A DNA stretch of 64,000 bases, taken from assembly GCF_003201205.1 (NCBI RefSeq), contig NZ_QICN01000002.1, positions 297,780-361,779 on the forward strand, given 5' to 3'. The stretch's first letter is position 1; every line of letters begins with the position of its first letter. A model generated the notes under the pieces. It saw only the letters and a list, made by a program, of their open reading frames with translations. It had not been told where the DNA came from and did no database searches. A program made the translations under genes and the position numbers. Below, one piece after another: positions 1 to 9,560 of the stretch. Source of the DNA: Sinimarinibacterium flocculans (GTDB lineage Bacteria > Pseudomonadota > Gammaproteobacteria > Nevskiales > Nevskiaceae).

Positions 1-2421
1 CGACAGCCCGGAGACATTGACGGTGACGTACCAGTCCCGCGGCAGACCGCCGCCATTCTGCCCGATCAAGCGCGCGGCGCTGCGCAGCATCCAGCTGTCC
101 AGCCGGGTGATCAGGTCGTTGCGTTCCGCCACGGGCAGGAAGCGGTCCGGAGGGATCACGCTGCCGTCGTCACCGACCAGCCGCGTCAGCAGTTCCATGC
201 CGACGGCGTTGCCGCTCTCCAGATCCACGATCTTCTGGGCGTAGACCCGCAGACGCTGCTCGTCGAACGCGCTCTGCAGGGCGTTGACCGCGTTGAACTC
301 GACCGCCGGCGTGACGCCGTCGATGCCGTTATCGCGATAGACGCAGGCGCGATTGCGTCCGGTCCGCTTGGCCACGTAGCAGGCCGCATCCGCCATGCGT
401 AGCAGATCGGCAACGGTGTAGACCTCGGTCGGCGGCGCGGCGATGCCGATCGACAGACCGAGCTGGAACTGCTGCTTGTCGCGCCGGAAACGGAACCGGT
501 CCACCGCATCGATCAGCTTCGCCGCGATCTGCTCGGCCTCGCGCTCGTTGCACTCGTCGAGAATGACGCCGAACTCGTCGCCGCCGAGGCGGGCGAAGGT
601 ATCGGTGCTGCGCAGCATTGCGCGCAGGCGCACGGCCAGGGCACGGAGCAACTCGTCACCGGCGTCGTGTCCGATGGTGTCGTTGACGATCTTGAAGCGG
701 TCGAGATCCAGGTACAGCAGGCACCAGGGCCGCGGCTGGCGTACGCTCGACAGCCGCTGGCGCTCGAGCGTCTGCTCGAAGCCGGAGCGGTTCATCAACC
801 CGGTCAACGCGTCGTGCGTCGCCTGATGCTCCAGCGCGCGCGTGAGGGCCCGCGCCTGCGTGACGTCGTGCAGCATGAAGACGAAGCCGATGGGCTCACC
901 CTGGGCATCCTTGAGCGGCGCAAGCGCGTACTCCAGCGTCAGCAACGGCAGCGATCCGCGCCGCAGCTGCGCCACGCCCTGGGTGTGCGATGCGTGACGG
1001 TCCGGCAGCGCCTGCAGGAGCTCGAGCGGGTCCCCCACGTCATCGCGCAGATCGACCGCATCCGCGAGCGCGGTCCCGATCAGATCGGCCGGCGGCAGAC
1101 CCAAGAGGCGTTCGGCAATGGGGTTGGCGAAATCCACCGTCCCGGCCGTGTCGGTGATCAGCACGGCATCGGTGATCGACGCCAGGGCTACCTTGAAGCG
1201 TTCCTTCTCCCATTGCAGCAGGGTCTCGAAGCGACGTCGCTCGGAGATGTCCTGGATGTGCGACACGAAGTGCAGCGGCTTGCCGCAGGTATCCCGCACC
1301 AGCGTGACGTCGAGCTGGATCGGTACGAAGCTGCCGTCCTTGTGGACGTAACGCTTGAACAATCGGTATCCGGGAATCTCGCCGGCGAGCGTCCGCTGCA
1401 CCAGATCCAGATCCGGGCCGAGATCGTCCGGGTGCGTGATGTCCTGGAAGGTCATCCGCATCAGCTCGTCGTTGGCGTAGCCGACGATCTCGCAGACGGC
1501 GTCGTTGACGGTGAGCCAGCTGCCATCGAGCCCGACCAGCGCCAGTCCGATCGGCGATGCGGCGATCGTCAGCCGCAGGTGCTGCTCGCGTTCGCGCACC
1601 TCCTGCTCGATGTGCTTGCGCTCGGAGACATCGCGCCCCTCGGCAATCAGCGACATGATCCGGCCCAGCGCGTCGCGGACCGGCTTGAGCGAGAAGTCCA
1701 CGGTCATGCGGGCATCGCCCGCGCCCAGGACCTCGATCTCCGCACGCACCAGCTCGCCCGCGGCCGCGCGGTGCACGGCGTCCTGCACCAGTGCCGAGGT
1801 TTCCGGTGACGTCTGGAAATACGGCAGCTCCCACAACAACCGGCCGGCGATGTCCCGCGGCTGCAGCCCGGCGAAGTTCAGGGCCGTCTCGTTGCCTTCG
1901 ATGACACGACCGTCGGGCTCGACGACGCCCATGAGCTGGAACGTCGAGTTGAACACCGCCGAGAAGCGTGCCTCGCGCTCGTGCAGGCGCGACAGCGTCC
2001 GCTTGCGCTCGGTGATGTCGGTATGGGTACCGACGACGCGCAGCGGCTCGCCCCGCGCGTCGCGGTCGATCACGCGACCGCGCGCGAGAATCCACTTGTA
2101 CGCGCCGTCGCGGCACAGCAGCCGGTGCTCGCTGACGTACATCGGCGTGTGACCGAGAAGGTGCGCATCAATCTGCGCTCGCGCATCGGCCAGATCTTCC
2201 GGATGCACGCGCCGCTCCCACTCCTCGAAGCCATCGCCGATATCGGCCTCGCGGTAGCCGAGCATCGCCTTCCACTCCGGCGAGTAGTAGACCGCGCCGG
2301 ACTGCGCATTCCAGTCCCAGACACCGAGCCCGGAGGCCTCGACCGCGAACCGCCAGCGGTCCGCGCTCTCGTCGGAGCCCGGATCGGTCGGCGCTGGAAA
2401 GGTCGAAGGCAGCGGAATCAC
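1..2421 (-). CDS. Multi-PAS GGDEF-EAL c-di-GMP signalling protein (C-terminus outside window)
   Basis: The minus-strand frame stays open to the window edge, so only the first ~807 residues are seen. Four PAS-like sensor units can be read at roughly residues 20-145, 154-275, 280-400 and 410-525; the first has the Y-S-P-E-W type opening of PAS_3 domains. A GGDEF domain follows, with an intact GGDEF at about 613-617 and an RSTD inhibitory I-site five residues before it. An EAL domain then begins, with signature ELLTR at about 742 (Leu in place of the usual Ala). By family knowledge such proteins make and/or degrade cyclic di-GMP. The intact GGDEF suggests cyclase activity; phosphodiesterase activity cannot be judged because most metal ligands lie outside. 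The GTG start at 2421 is chosen because it sits just before the first PAS unit, with a GGGG about 8 nt upstream. No transmembrane segment is visible. Confidence 0.9.
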   Translation of the reverse strand, partial: MIPLPSTFPAPTDPGSDESADRWRFAVEASGLGVWDWNAQSGAVYYSPEWKAMLGYREADIGDGFEEWERRVHPEDLADARAQIDAHLLGHTPMYVSEHRLLCRDGAYKWILARGRVIDRDARGEPLRVVGTHTDITERKRTLSRLHEREARFSAVFNSTFQLMGVVEPDGRVIEGNETALNFAGLQPRDIAGRLLWELPYFQTSPETSALVQDAVHRAAAGELVRAEIEVLGAGDARMTVDFSLKPVRDALGRIMSLIAEGRDVSERKHIEQEVREREQHLRLTIAASPIGLALVGLDGSWLTVNDAVCEIVGYANDELMRMTFQDITHPDDLGPDLDLVQRTLAGEIPGYRLFKRYVHKDGSFVPIQLDVTLVRDTCGKPLHFVSHIQDISERRRFETLLQWEKERFKVALASITDAVLITDTAGTVDFANPIAERLLGLPPADLIGTALADAVDLRDDVGDPLELLQALPDRHASHTQGVAQLRRGSLPLLTLEYALAPLKDAQGEPIGFVFMLHDVTQARALTRALEHQATHDALTGLMNRSGFEQTLERQRLSSVRQPRPWCLLYLDLDRFKIVNDTIGHDAGDELLRALAVRLRAMLRSTDTFARLGGDEFGVILDECNEREAEQIAAKLIDAVDRFRFRRDKQQFQLGLSIGIAAPPTEVYTVADLLRMADAACYVAKRTGRNRACVYRDNGIDGVTPAVEFNAVNALQSAFDEQRLRVYAQKIVDLESGNAVGMELLTRLVGDDGSVIPPDRFLPVAERNDLITRLDSWMLRSAARLIGQNGGGLPRDWYVTVNVSGLS

Positions 2422-2540
2422 GTGAGAAACCCCGGTAGCGGGCACACGCCCGCGGCTGACTGCACCATGAGGCTCGCATGGCGCGGGACGCGGGTCGGGG
2501 AAGCCCGGACAGGCGGTCGGCAGCGCGCGCCGAGCGCGCT

Positions 2541-3533
2541 TCAGCCCGCGACGCTTCCGTCGAGGTAGGCAGCCAGACGGCGTTCGAGCCAGAAGAACGG
2601 TAGCCCGCGACGCCCTGGCGCGATGAAGCCGACGTGCCCGCCGCGACGCGAAACTTCGAGCGTGACGGAGGGCGACAGTGACTCGGCCGCGGGCAGCACG
2701 TCCGGCGTCATGAACGGATCGTCGCGGGCGTTGACGATCAGCGTGGGCCGGCGGATCGCGCCGACGAAACCGGCGCTCTCGCAGCGGGCGTAGTAGTCAC
2801 GCGCATCGCGAAATCCGTTGAGCGGCGCTGTGTAGCGATCGTCGAACTCGAAGAAGTCGCGCGCGCCCTGCACCGCGGCCATGTCGACCGGCGCCGGTAC
2901 CGCGGCGTGCTTGCGCGCGACGATGGCCTTCAGGTCGCGCAGCAGCCGCGCCTGGTAGAGGCGCGCGCTGCCGCTGCGCAGTTTCTCGGCGCAGATCTCC
3001 AGACGAAACGGCGCGCAGCCGGCGGCGGCGGCCTCGACCGGCGCCGCATCGCCCTCCTCGCCGAGCGCCTTGAGTAACACGTTGGCGCCGAGCGACCAGC
3101 CGGCGGCGGCCAGCCGCACACCCGGCTCGCGCTGCCTCAGCAGTCGCCAGAGGTACCGCAGGTCGGCGGTGTCGCCATGGTGGTAGCAGCGCGGGTGCCG
3201 GTTGGGCTCGTCGCCGCCGCCGCGCAACTGCAGGATCACCACCCGCCAGTCGCGGGCGATCAGTTCGCGGGCAGTGCCGCGCAGGTACTTGGACTGAAAC
3301 CCGCCGGTGAGTCCGTGAACCAGCACCGCCAGACGCGGGCCGCGTTCAGGGCCGGCCCAAGCCAGATCGACGAAGTCGCCATCGGGCAGTTCGAGCCGTT
3401 CGCGACGCAGCGCCAGGTCCGGTGGCGGCCGCAACAGCGTCGGGACGATGGTCTGCGCGTGCGCGCCGCGCAACAGCGGATGCGGCTCGAAGTCGCTGTC
3501 GATGACACGCCCGTGTGAGCCCCGCTCGTACAT
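2541..3533 (-). CDS. yheT: YheT-family alpha/beta hydrolase
   Basis: This 330-residue protein has the YheT/UPF0017 layout. It has the N-terminal F-x-P-H-P-L-L-R-G-A-H-A-Q-T segment near residues 15-28, nucleophile elbow GWSLG with Ser147, acid Asp271 or Asp272 in NARDDPF, and His300 in GGHVGF. The family consists of poorly characterised esterase/lipase-like cytosolic hydrolases, so the natural substrate is unknown. An in-frame ATG at 3575 would add 14 residues unlike the family; the ATG at 3533 is preferred. The gene is divergent from the peroxidase gene, and the PAS-GGDEF-EAL gene lies 119 bp downstream on the same strand. No ribosome-binding site is strong at either start. Confidence 0.9.
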   Translation of the reverse strand: MYERGSHGRVIDSDFEPHPLLRGAHAQTIVPTLLRPPPDLALRRERLELPDGDFVDLAWAGPERGPRLAVLVHGLTGGFQSKYLRGTARELIARDWRVVILQLRGGGDEPNRHPRCYHHGDTADLRYLWRLLRQREPGVRLAAAGWSLGANVLLKALGEEGDAAPVEAAAAGCAPFRLEICAEKLRSGSARLYQARLLRDLKAIVARKHAAVPAPVDMAAVQGARDFFEFDDRYTAPLNGFRDARDYYARCESAGFVGAIRRPTLIVNARDDPFMTPDVLPAAESLSPSVTLEVSRRGGHVGFIAPGRRGLPFFWLERRLAAYLDGSVAG

Positions 3534-3634
3534 GGTCGTCGCGCCGTGCAGGATGGCAAGGCATGATACCCGCACACCTCGCCACGCCGATGCAGCGTAC
3601 CATCGACCTCCCGGACCTGGAGCACCGTCCCGTG

Positions 3635-4189
3635 ATGCGACCCTCCATCGCCCTGATGGCCGTTCTGCTCGCCGCAGCGCTGACGGCGCCGTACGGCGCT
3701 GCCGCCGCCTGCGGCAGCCCGCTGCTCGACACGTCGGCCAAGCGGCTCGTCGGTCCGGAGGAATCCTTGTGTGAGCATGCCGGCAAGGCCGTGCTCATCG
3801 TCAACACGGCGAGCCGGTGCGGCTACACGCCCCAGTACGAGGGCCTCGAGGCCCTGTGGCAGCGATACCGCGACCAGGGGCTGGTCGTGCTCGGCTTTCC
3901 GTCCGACCAGTTCGGCGGCCAGGAGCCCGGCGACGACGCCGAGATCGCGAAGTTCTGCAAGGTGAACTACGGCGTGAGCTTTCCGATGTTCACGAAGTCG
4001 AACGTCAGCGGCCGCGACGCGATCCCGCTCTACAAGGAACTGATCGAGATCACCGGCGAATCGCCGAAATGGAACTTCCACAAGTACCTGATCGCGAGGG
4101 ACGGACGCAGCGTGCAGGCCTTCGGCAGCGACGTGAAGCCGGACGGCGCGACGCTGCGTGCGGCGATCGAGGCCGCGCTCGCGCGCTGA
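3635..4189 (+). CDS. Exported thiol peroxidase of the glutathione peroxidase family
   Basis: The 184-residue protein starts with a signal peptide (hydrophobic residues 5-24, ending at an Ala-rich cleavage region), so it should act in the periplasm. The glutathione peroxidase tetrad is present: peroxidatic Cys62 in NTASRCG, Gln92 in FPSDQFGG, and Trp146-Asn147 in KWNFHKYL. A second cysteine, Cys108 in KFCKVNYGV, sits where the resolving cysteine of yeast Gpx3 and BtuE-type enzymes lies. By family knowledge this makes it a thioredoxin-type peroxidase rather than a true glutathione enzyme. The ATG at 3635 is chosen because it gives a clean signal peptide; upstream in-frame starts would bury it. 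The role is probably detoxifying hydrogen or lipid peroxides. Confidence 0.93.
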   Translation: MRPSIALMAVLLAAALTAPYGAAAACGSPLLDTSAKRLVGPEESLCEHAGKAVLIVNTASRCGYTPQYEGLEALWQRYRDQGLVVLGFPSDQFGGQEPGDDAEIAKFCKVNYGVSFPMFTKSNVSGRDAIPLYKELIEITGESPKWNFHKYLIARDGRSVQAFGSDVKPDGATLRAAIEAALAR

Positions 4190-4265
4190 TCCGCGCGATG
4201 GCTTTCCTCTCCGCCGCTGTGCGCGCCATGACAGGTCGAACGGTCCCGAATCCCTGCCCGGTCCG

Positions 4266-5510
4266 GTGCTGAAACGGATCGGCGCACTGCTGGCGCGGCT
4301 GCGGCTGCGGGAATCGGAGGCGGCGGAGCTCATCTCCGCGCAGCAGGTAACGGAGTTCCGGCTGGTTCTGGCGCGCGTCTCGCGCGGCGAGCTGGGCCTG
4401 ATGCGATTCCCGGAACCGCTCGAAGGCGCGTTCAAGGCGTATTCCCGCGAGCAGGCGGCCGCATCCCGCATCACCACCAGCCTGGTGACGGCACTGCTGT
4501 TCGTCTCGGCGCCGGCATGGAGCTGGGCGATGCTCGGGGTCCCCGAGGACACGCGCATGCTCACGCTCTACCTCAGCGTGCTGGTCCTGTCGCCGGTGTT
4601 CGCGGGCGTGACCGCCCTGCTGTTCCTGTGGCCGCGCAGCGTGATGGTCGAGAACGCCTTCATCGCCGCGTTCCTGCTGGAGGCCGCAGCCATCGAGGTG
4701 TTGCGCTACCACGCCGATCTGGCGGGTTACCGGGTGACGCCGGTGATCTCGGTGGCGGTTCCCGTGGCCGCGCTGGCGCTCGCGCGCCTGCCGGCGTTGC
4801 GCAGTCTGGTGTTCAACCTGCTTTACGCCCTGATCCTGGTCGGCTCCGACCTGCTGGCCAGCAGCGCCAGCGGACCCCGCTCGCCGACCGAGACCCTGAC
4901 GATTGCCGTGCTGCTCACCCTGGCGCTCGTCTCCAGCGTCTTCTCGCAGCGCACCCGCCGGCAGAACTGGGCCCTGCTGCAGTTGATGCGCGTCGGCGCG
5001 CAGATCGACTTTCTCACCGGACTGGCCAACCGCAGCGCCTACGAAAGCCACGTCGAACGCTGGACACGCGCCGGCCGCCGCGACCGGAAGGGCTACGCGG
5101 TCGCCGTCATCGATCTCGACTACTTCAAGCGCATCAACGACCGCTACGGACACCAGCACGGCGACGGCGTGCTGCGGGAGGCGGCACTGACGATCGAGCC
5201 GTTTGCCCGACGCCCCGGTGACATTGCCGCGCGCATCGGCGGCGAGGAGTTCGTGCTGTTCCTTTACGACTGCGGTCCCGAGGGCGCGGTCGAGCGCCTC
5301 GAACGTCTGCGGGCGGCGATCGAAAGCCTAGGCCTGGAGAACGAGGACAGTCCCCACGGCGTCGTCACCGCGAGCATCGGTGCGGTCTGCGTCACCGAGC
5401 TGGAGCCGGTCTCGGCGACCTACGAGAAAGCCGATCAGGCGCTGTACCAGGCCAAGCGCGCCGGCCGCAACCGGCTGGAGATGTTCGCCGCGTCGCCGGC
5501 GAGCGGCTGA
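4266..5510 (+). CDS. Membrane-bound diguanylate cyclase (GGEEF)
   Basis: The protein is 414 residues. The N-terminal half has about six hydrophobic helices between residues ~75 and ~225 and no recognised extracellular domain. The GGDEF domain begins at DFLTGLANR and carries GGEEF at 325-329, the active form of the motif. RPGD lies five residues upstream as an allosteric I-site. It should make cyclic di-GMP from two GTP at the inner membrane, with product inhibition. The start is uncertain: GTG at 4266 just before LKRIGALLARL is chosen because residues further upstream are low-complexity Arg-rich and look untranslated. No good ribosome-binding site is visible. It is the second c-di-GMP gene within 6 kb and converges on dusB. 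Confidence 0.9.
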   Translation: MLKRIGALLARLRLRESEAAELISAQQVTEFRLVLARVSRGELGLMRFPEPLEGAFKAYSREQAAASRITTSLVTALLFVSAPAWSWAMLGVPEDTRMLTLYLSVLVLSPVFAGVTALLFLWPRSVMVENAFIAAFLLEAAAIEVLRYHADLAGYRVTPVISVAVPVAALALARLPALRSLVFNLLYALILVGSDLLASSASGPRSPTETLTIAVLLTLALVSSVFSQRTRRQNWALLQLMRVGAQIDFLTGLANRSAYESHVERWTRAGRRDRKGYAVAVIDLDYFKRINDRYGHQHGDGVLREAALTIEPFARRPGDIAARIGGEEFVLFLYDCGPEGAVERLERLRAAIESLGLENEDSPHGVVTASIGAVCVTELEPVSATYEKADQALYQAKRAGRNRLEMFAASPASG

Positions 5511-5535
5511 CCGCGGATGCCGCTGCGCGGCGCGA

Positions 5536-6516
5536 TCAGGCGACGCGCAGGTCGCTGGGCATGTCGAGGAAGGCGGCCACTGCCGCGCGCTGCGCATCGG
5601 CGTCGGTCAGCCCGTTGACCGCCCCCCAGAAGGCCTCGCTCCCCGCATGATCCTGGCAGTACCAGCGAATGTGCTTGCGCGCGACGCGCACGCCGCGTGC
5701 CTCGCCGTAGAACCCGTAGAGCGCATCGAGGTGTTCGAGCAGCCAGCGGCGGATCTCGAACCGCGTGGGCGGCGGCAACACGGTGCCCGTCTGCAGATAG
5801 TGCGCCAGCTCGCGGAACAGCCACGGCCGCCCCTGCGCGGCGCGGCCGATCATCACCGCATCGGCGCCGGTGACTCGCAGCGTCTCGAGCGCCGACTGCG
5901 GCGAGTCCACGTCGCCGTTGACCATGACCGGGATACGCACGGCCTGCTTGATGAGCGCACAGGTCGCATGCTCGGCGGCGCCGGTGTAGTGCTGGTCGCG
6001 CGTGCGCCCATGGACGGCCAGGGCCTGGATGCCGCAATCCTCGGCGATCCGGGCAATGCGCAGACCGTTGCGCAGCGCCGCCGAATAACCGGTACGGATC
6101 TTCAGGGTCACCGGAACCTCGACCGCGGCGACCACCGCCGTGCAGATGCGCGCGACCAGGGTCTCGTCGCGAAGCAGGGCCGAGCCTGCGTCGACCCGGC
6201 AGACCTTCTTGGCCGGACAGCCCATGTTGATGTCGATGATCTGCGCACCGTGATCGACGTTGAAGCGCGCGGCATCGGCCATCTGCTGCGGGTCGTATCC
6301 GGCGATCTGAACGGAGATCGGTCCGGGCTCGCCGGCGTGATCGCGCCGCAGCCGCGACTTGTCCGTATGCCAGAGGCTTGCGTCAGACGTCGTCATCTCC
6401 GACACCGCGAGTCCGGCGCCGAGGCGCCGGCACAGCTGGCGGAACGGACGGTCGGTGACACCGGCCATGGGGGCCAGCACCAGCGGCGGGTCGATCAGAT
6501 GGGGGCCGATACGCAT
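5536..6516 (-). CDS. dusB: tRNA-dihydrouridine synthase B
   Basis: The 326-residue FMN enzyme reduces uridine to dihydrouridine in the tRNA D-loop. The N-terminus reads LAPMAGVTDRPFR, the family FMN-binding opening. The catalytic cysteine is Cys100 in INMGCPAKKVC, the same residue number as in E. coli Dus proteins. LKIRTGY and AVHGRTRDQHYTG follow in order, as expected for the barrel, and a helical C-terminal RNA-binding domain completes it. In most gammaproteobacteria fis directly follows dusB. Here the 3' end meets the convergent diguanylate cyclase gene 25 bp away, so fis is not in this operon. About 200 bp upstream are non-coding. Confidence 0.97.
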   Translation of the reverse strand: MRIGPHLIDPPLVLAPMAGVTDRPFRQLCRRLGAGLAVSEMTTSDASLWHTDKSRLRRDHAGEPGPISVQIAGYDPQQMADAARFNVDHGAQIIDINMGCPAKKVCRVDAGSALLRDETLVARICTAVVAAVEVPVTLKIRTGYSAALRNGLRIARIAEDCGIQALAVHGRTRDQHYTGAAEHATCALIKQAVRIPVMVNGDVDSPQSALETLRVTGADAVMIGRAAQGRPWLFRELAHYLQTGTVLPPPTRFEIRRWLLEHLDALYGFYGEARGVRVARKHIRWYCQDHAGSEAFWGAVNGLTDADAQRAAVAAFLDMPSDLRVA

Positions 6517-6714
6517 CGGTGCATTGTCGCCCAGGAGCCAGGGCGGCAGGAACCGCGCAGGCGAGGCAAAGCCATTTCGGGACAGGTCTCGCGTTGATTC
6601 GAGGCCAATGGCAGGGACTATTGGCCGAGCGGCCGCGCGGAAGATGGCCGCAATGGTGAATCGCAGCCGCGCGCGTTTCGGCTGCCCAGGCTCCTAGGAC
6701 GGATGACCGCGGCG

Positions 6715-7656
6715 CTAGGCGTCGTCACGCCGCGCTGGCGGCAGGCGCTCCATGACGCGGCGGTCGTGGGCCGGCACGACGAGGAGCTGCGGCACCGCAC
6801 GCTGCAGCAGGTGCACGCGCACCAGCACCTCGCGCACGCCCGCCTCGTCGCCGTCGACGAGGCGTCGCGCCAGCCATGGCCGTTCCGCCGGGATGTCGAC
6901 GCCCTCGCGCTGCCAGGCGAGATCGCCGATCAGCGCATAGCTGCGTCCGTCCGGTGCATGGATGAATGCGATCACCGAACCCGGCGTGTGGCCGCCCGCC
7001 GGTACCAGCACGACGGAGCCGTCGCCGAATACGTCGTGGCTGGCGGCAAAGCCCCAGTACGGCGGGCCGTCGAAGGCGTAGAGGTGGTAGTCGAGGTCGC
7101 CGAGTTCGCGTGCGAGCCGCGCCGCGGGATCCGTGCCGCGGATGAAGTCGAGTTCGGCCCGGTTGATCCACACCGGCACCCCGCGCAGATCGTCGAGCCC
7201 GGACACGTGGTCCCAATGCGCATGGGTGAGCACGACGCCCTTGATCGACTCGATGGCGATGCTCGCACCCGCAAGCTGGTCGACGACCGGCGTCTCTGCC
7301 TCGATGCGCGACAGCCGGCGCATCAGCCAGGGAAGGGTGTGCGCGTGCTCGTGGACGCGGCGCCCGAAGCCGGCGTCGAACAGCAGGGTTCCGCGCGGAT
7401 GCTCGACGATGACGGCGTCCATGCCGAACACGCGCTCGCCGGCATCGCCACCGCGATAGGCGAACAGGCCGCGAGACAGCATGCGGCCGGCATGCAGAAC
7501 CCCCACCCGCATCGCGGGCGGTGGCTGCGGCGCCGTGATCGGGAACGTCAGCGGCGCTTCGATCGACACCGGCAGGGCGCTCGGCGCAAAGCTCCAGAGC
7601 AGTGCTCCGCCTCCGAGCCCCGCAACGACGACCAGCGCCCACACCGATCCGCGCAT
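6715..7656 (-). CDS. Membrane-anchored metallo-beta-lactamase-fold hydrolase
   Basis: The protein is 313 residues with an N-terminal hydrophobic anchor or uncleaved signal (residues 6-22). The MBL zinc motif HAHWDH is at 145-150, with His223 in GGHTPGS, Asp245 in GDLAW and His297 in VPAHD completing the binuclear site. Spacing and sequence around LTHAHWDH resemble the N-acyl-homoserine-lactonase branch, but lactonase activity is only a possibility; many MBL hydrolases share this. The ATG at 7656 has GAGG eight bases upstream; a GTG at 7662 is an alternative. It starts 10 bp after the stop of the upstream acyl-CoA dehydrogenase gene, so the two are very likely cotranscribed. That context may point to an ester or thioester substrate. 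Confidence 0.85.
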   Translation of the reverse strand: MRGSVWALVVVAGLGGGALLWSFAPSALPVSIEAPLTFPITAPQPPPAMRVGVLHAGRMLSRGLFAYRGGDAGERVFGMDAVIVEHPRGTLLFDAGFGRRVHEHAHTLPWLMRRLSRIEAETPVVDQLAGASIAIESIKGVVLTHAHWDHVSGLDDLRGVPVWINRAELDFIRGTDPAARLARELGDLDYHLYAFDGPPYWGFAASHDVFGDGSVVLVPAGGHTPGSVIAFIHAPDGRSYALIGDLAWQREGVDIPAERPWLARRLVDGDEAGVREVLVRVHLLQRAVPQLLVVPAHDRRVMERLPPARRDDA

Positions 7657-7666
7657 CGACACGTCC

Positions 7667-9463
7667 TCAGAACGCGGAGACCGGCATGGTCATGCAGGTG
7701 TCGTCCAGGCGCCGCAACAGATCGGCGTGCCGCGCCGCCTGCGGCAGCTCGTAACGGAAGAAGTAGCGCGCCGCGCGCAGCTTGCCTTCGTAGAACGAGG
7801 CATCCTCGCCTTGCGCGGTCGCGAGCGCCGACTGCGCGCAGCGCGCCTGCTGCAACCACAGCCAGGCGACGACGACGTGGCCGAGCATTTCCAGATACGC
7901 GGTGGCATTGGCCAGAAAAAGCTCGACCTTGCCGGAGGCGGCGGTCGACGCGAGTTGCATCGTGACCTGTACGACGGTCTCCAGCGCGTTGCGCAGATCG
8001 GAGGCGAACTCCCCGAGTTCGGGAGCGTCCGCCGCCGCGATGTCCCGCTGGATGCGGGCCACGAGCAGGCGAAAGGCGGCGCCGTTGCGCATCGTCACCT
8101 TGCGCCCGAGCAGGTCGAGCGCCTGGATGCCGTTGGTCCCCTCGTGGATCGGGTTGAGGCGGTTGTCGCGGTACAGGCGCTCCACCGGGTAGTCGCGCGT
8201 GTAGCCGTATCCGCCGAGCACCTGGATCGCGAGCTTGTTGGCTTCGAGGCAGAACTCGCTGGGCCAGGCCTTCGCGATCGGCGTGAGGATGTCGAGCAGC
8301 AGGCCGATGTCGTCACGCGCCGCCGGATCGGTGGTCACGGCCTGTTCGTCGACCAGCCGGGCACAGTAGAGGCACAGTGCGAGTCCTCCTTCCACGTAAG
8401 CCTTCTGTCGCAGCAGCAGGCGCTTGACGTCCGTGTGCTCGACGATCATCACCGGCGGTGCGGCTGGATCCTTGGCCGACAGCGGCCGTCCCTGCGGCCG
8501 GCTCTTCGCGTAGTCCAGCGAGAACCGGTAGCCGGCCTGTCCCAGCATCGCCGCCGCGAGGCCGACGCCGATGCGCGCTTCGTTCATCATGTGGAACATG
8601 CACGCCAGCCCCTGGTTCGGCGCACCGACGAGTTCGCCGGTGCAGGCCTCGTGTTCACCGAAGCTCAGCACCGTGTTGACCGTGCCGCGGTAGCCCATCT
8701 TGTGATTGAGGCCGGCCAGCCGCACGCCGTTGCGGCGCGCCGGTGCGTCGTCGGCGCCGAGTTCGAACTTCGGCACGATGAACAGGGAGATGCCCTTGAC
8801 GCCGGCCGGTGCGCCGTCGATGCGTGCGAGCACCAGATGCACGATGTTCTCCGAGAGCTCGTGCTCTCCGCCCGAGATCCACATCTTGCTGCCCACCAGG
8901 TGGTAGCGGCCGTCGGCCTGCGGGATTGCGCGCGTGCGGATGTCGCCGAGCGACGACCCGGCCTGCGGCTCCGACAGGCACATCGTCCCGAAGTAGCGGC
9001 CGGCGAGCATCGGCTGCATGTAGCGTCGCCGCTGCGCGTCCGTCCCGTGTGCGCGCAGCAGGTTGGCCGCCGCGGCCGTGAGGAACGGATAGCCGGCGGT
9101 TCCGGCATTGGCGGCCGTGAAGATGCCCAAGGCGGCCGACGAGACCGTGTAGGGCAACTGCAGGCCGCCGTACTCGGTATCGAACGACGCGGACAGAAAG
9201 CCGGCGTCGATGTAGGCGTCGAGCGCCGCCTTCACCTCGTCGATGATGTGCACGCGTTCGCCATCGAAGTGCGGCTCTTGCGCATCGAGCTTCGCCGCAT
9301 GCGGCAGGAACTTGTCGAGAGCCAGACGCTGGGCAGCGTCGATCACGCCGTCGAAGGTCGCGCGGTCGTGCTGCGCATACCGCGGTTGCGCGCACAGGGA
9401 TTCGACGTCGAGCAGCTCGTAGAGCAGGAACGCCAGGTCGCGGCGGTCGATCAGGATGGTCAT
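7667..9463 (-). CDS. Large acyl-CoA dehydrogenase (598 residues)
   Basis: This is a FAD-dependent acyl-CoA dehydrogenase of the ~600-residue class, with extra N- and C-terminal helical extensions compared with the ~380-residue type. FAD/substrate motifs are visible: CLSEPQAGSSLGDIRTRA, SKMWISGGEHEL, and the C-terminal YTRDYPVERLYRDNRLNPIHEGTNGIQ. The Glu in IHEGTN is the usual catalytic base. Family knowledge supports alpha,beta-dehydrogenation of an acyl-CoA, with electrons passed to electron-transferring flavoprotein; chain length cannot be read. It is followed after 10 bp by the MBL hydrolase gene. The 97-bp gap upstream is shared with the divergent lipase-like gene. Confidence 0.93.
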   Translation of the reverse strand: MTILIDRRDLAFLLYELLDVESLCAQPRYAQHDRATFDGVIDAAQRLALDKFLPHAAKLDAQEPHFDGERVHIIDEVKAALDAYIDAGFLSASFDTEYGGLQLPYTVSSAALGIFTAANAGTAGYPFLTAAAANLLRAHGTDAQRRRYMQPMLAGRYFGTMCLSEPQAGSSLGDIRTRAIPQADGRYHLVGSKMWISGGEHELSENIVHLVLARIDGAPAGVKGISLFIVPKFELGADDAPARRNGVRLAGLNHKMGYRGTVNTVLSFGEHEACTGELVGAPNQGLACMFHMMNEARIGVGLAAAMLGQAGYRFSLDYAKSRPQGRPLSAKDPAAPPVMIVEHTDVKRLLLRQKAYVEGGLALCLYCARLVDEQAVTTDPAARDDIGLLLDILTPIAKAWPSEFCLEANKLAIQVLGGYGYTRDYPVERLYRDNRLNPIHEGTNGIQALDLLGRKVTMRNGAAFRLLVARIQRDIAAADAPELGEFASDLRNALETVVQVTMQLASTAASGKVELFLANATAYLEMLGHVVVAWLWLQQARCAQSALATAQGEDASFYEGKLRAARYFFRYELPQAARHADLLRRLDDTCMTMPVSAF

Positions 9464-9560
9464 GCGAATCCTCGTATGTGGGCGGCGGCCACGCTAGCCC
9501 CGCGTCTGTGCGCGCGCAAGCACGGCGGCATAATGCGCGCGTCCATCACGCCCCGCCGCC

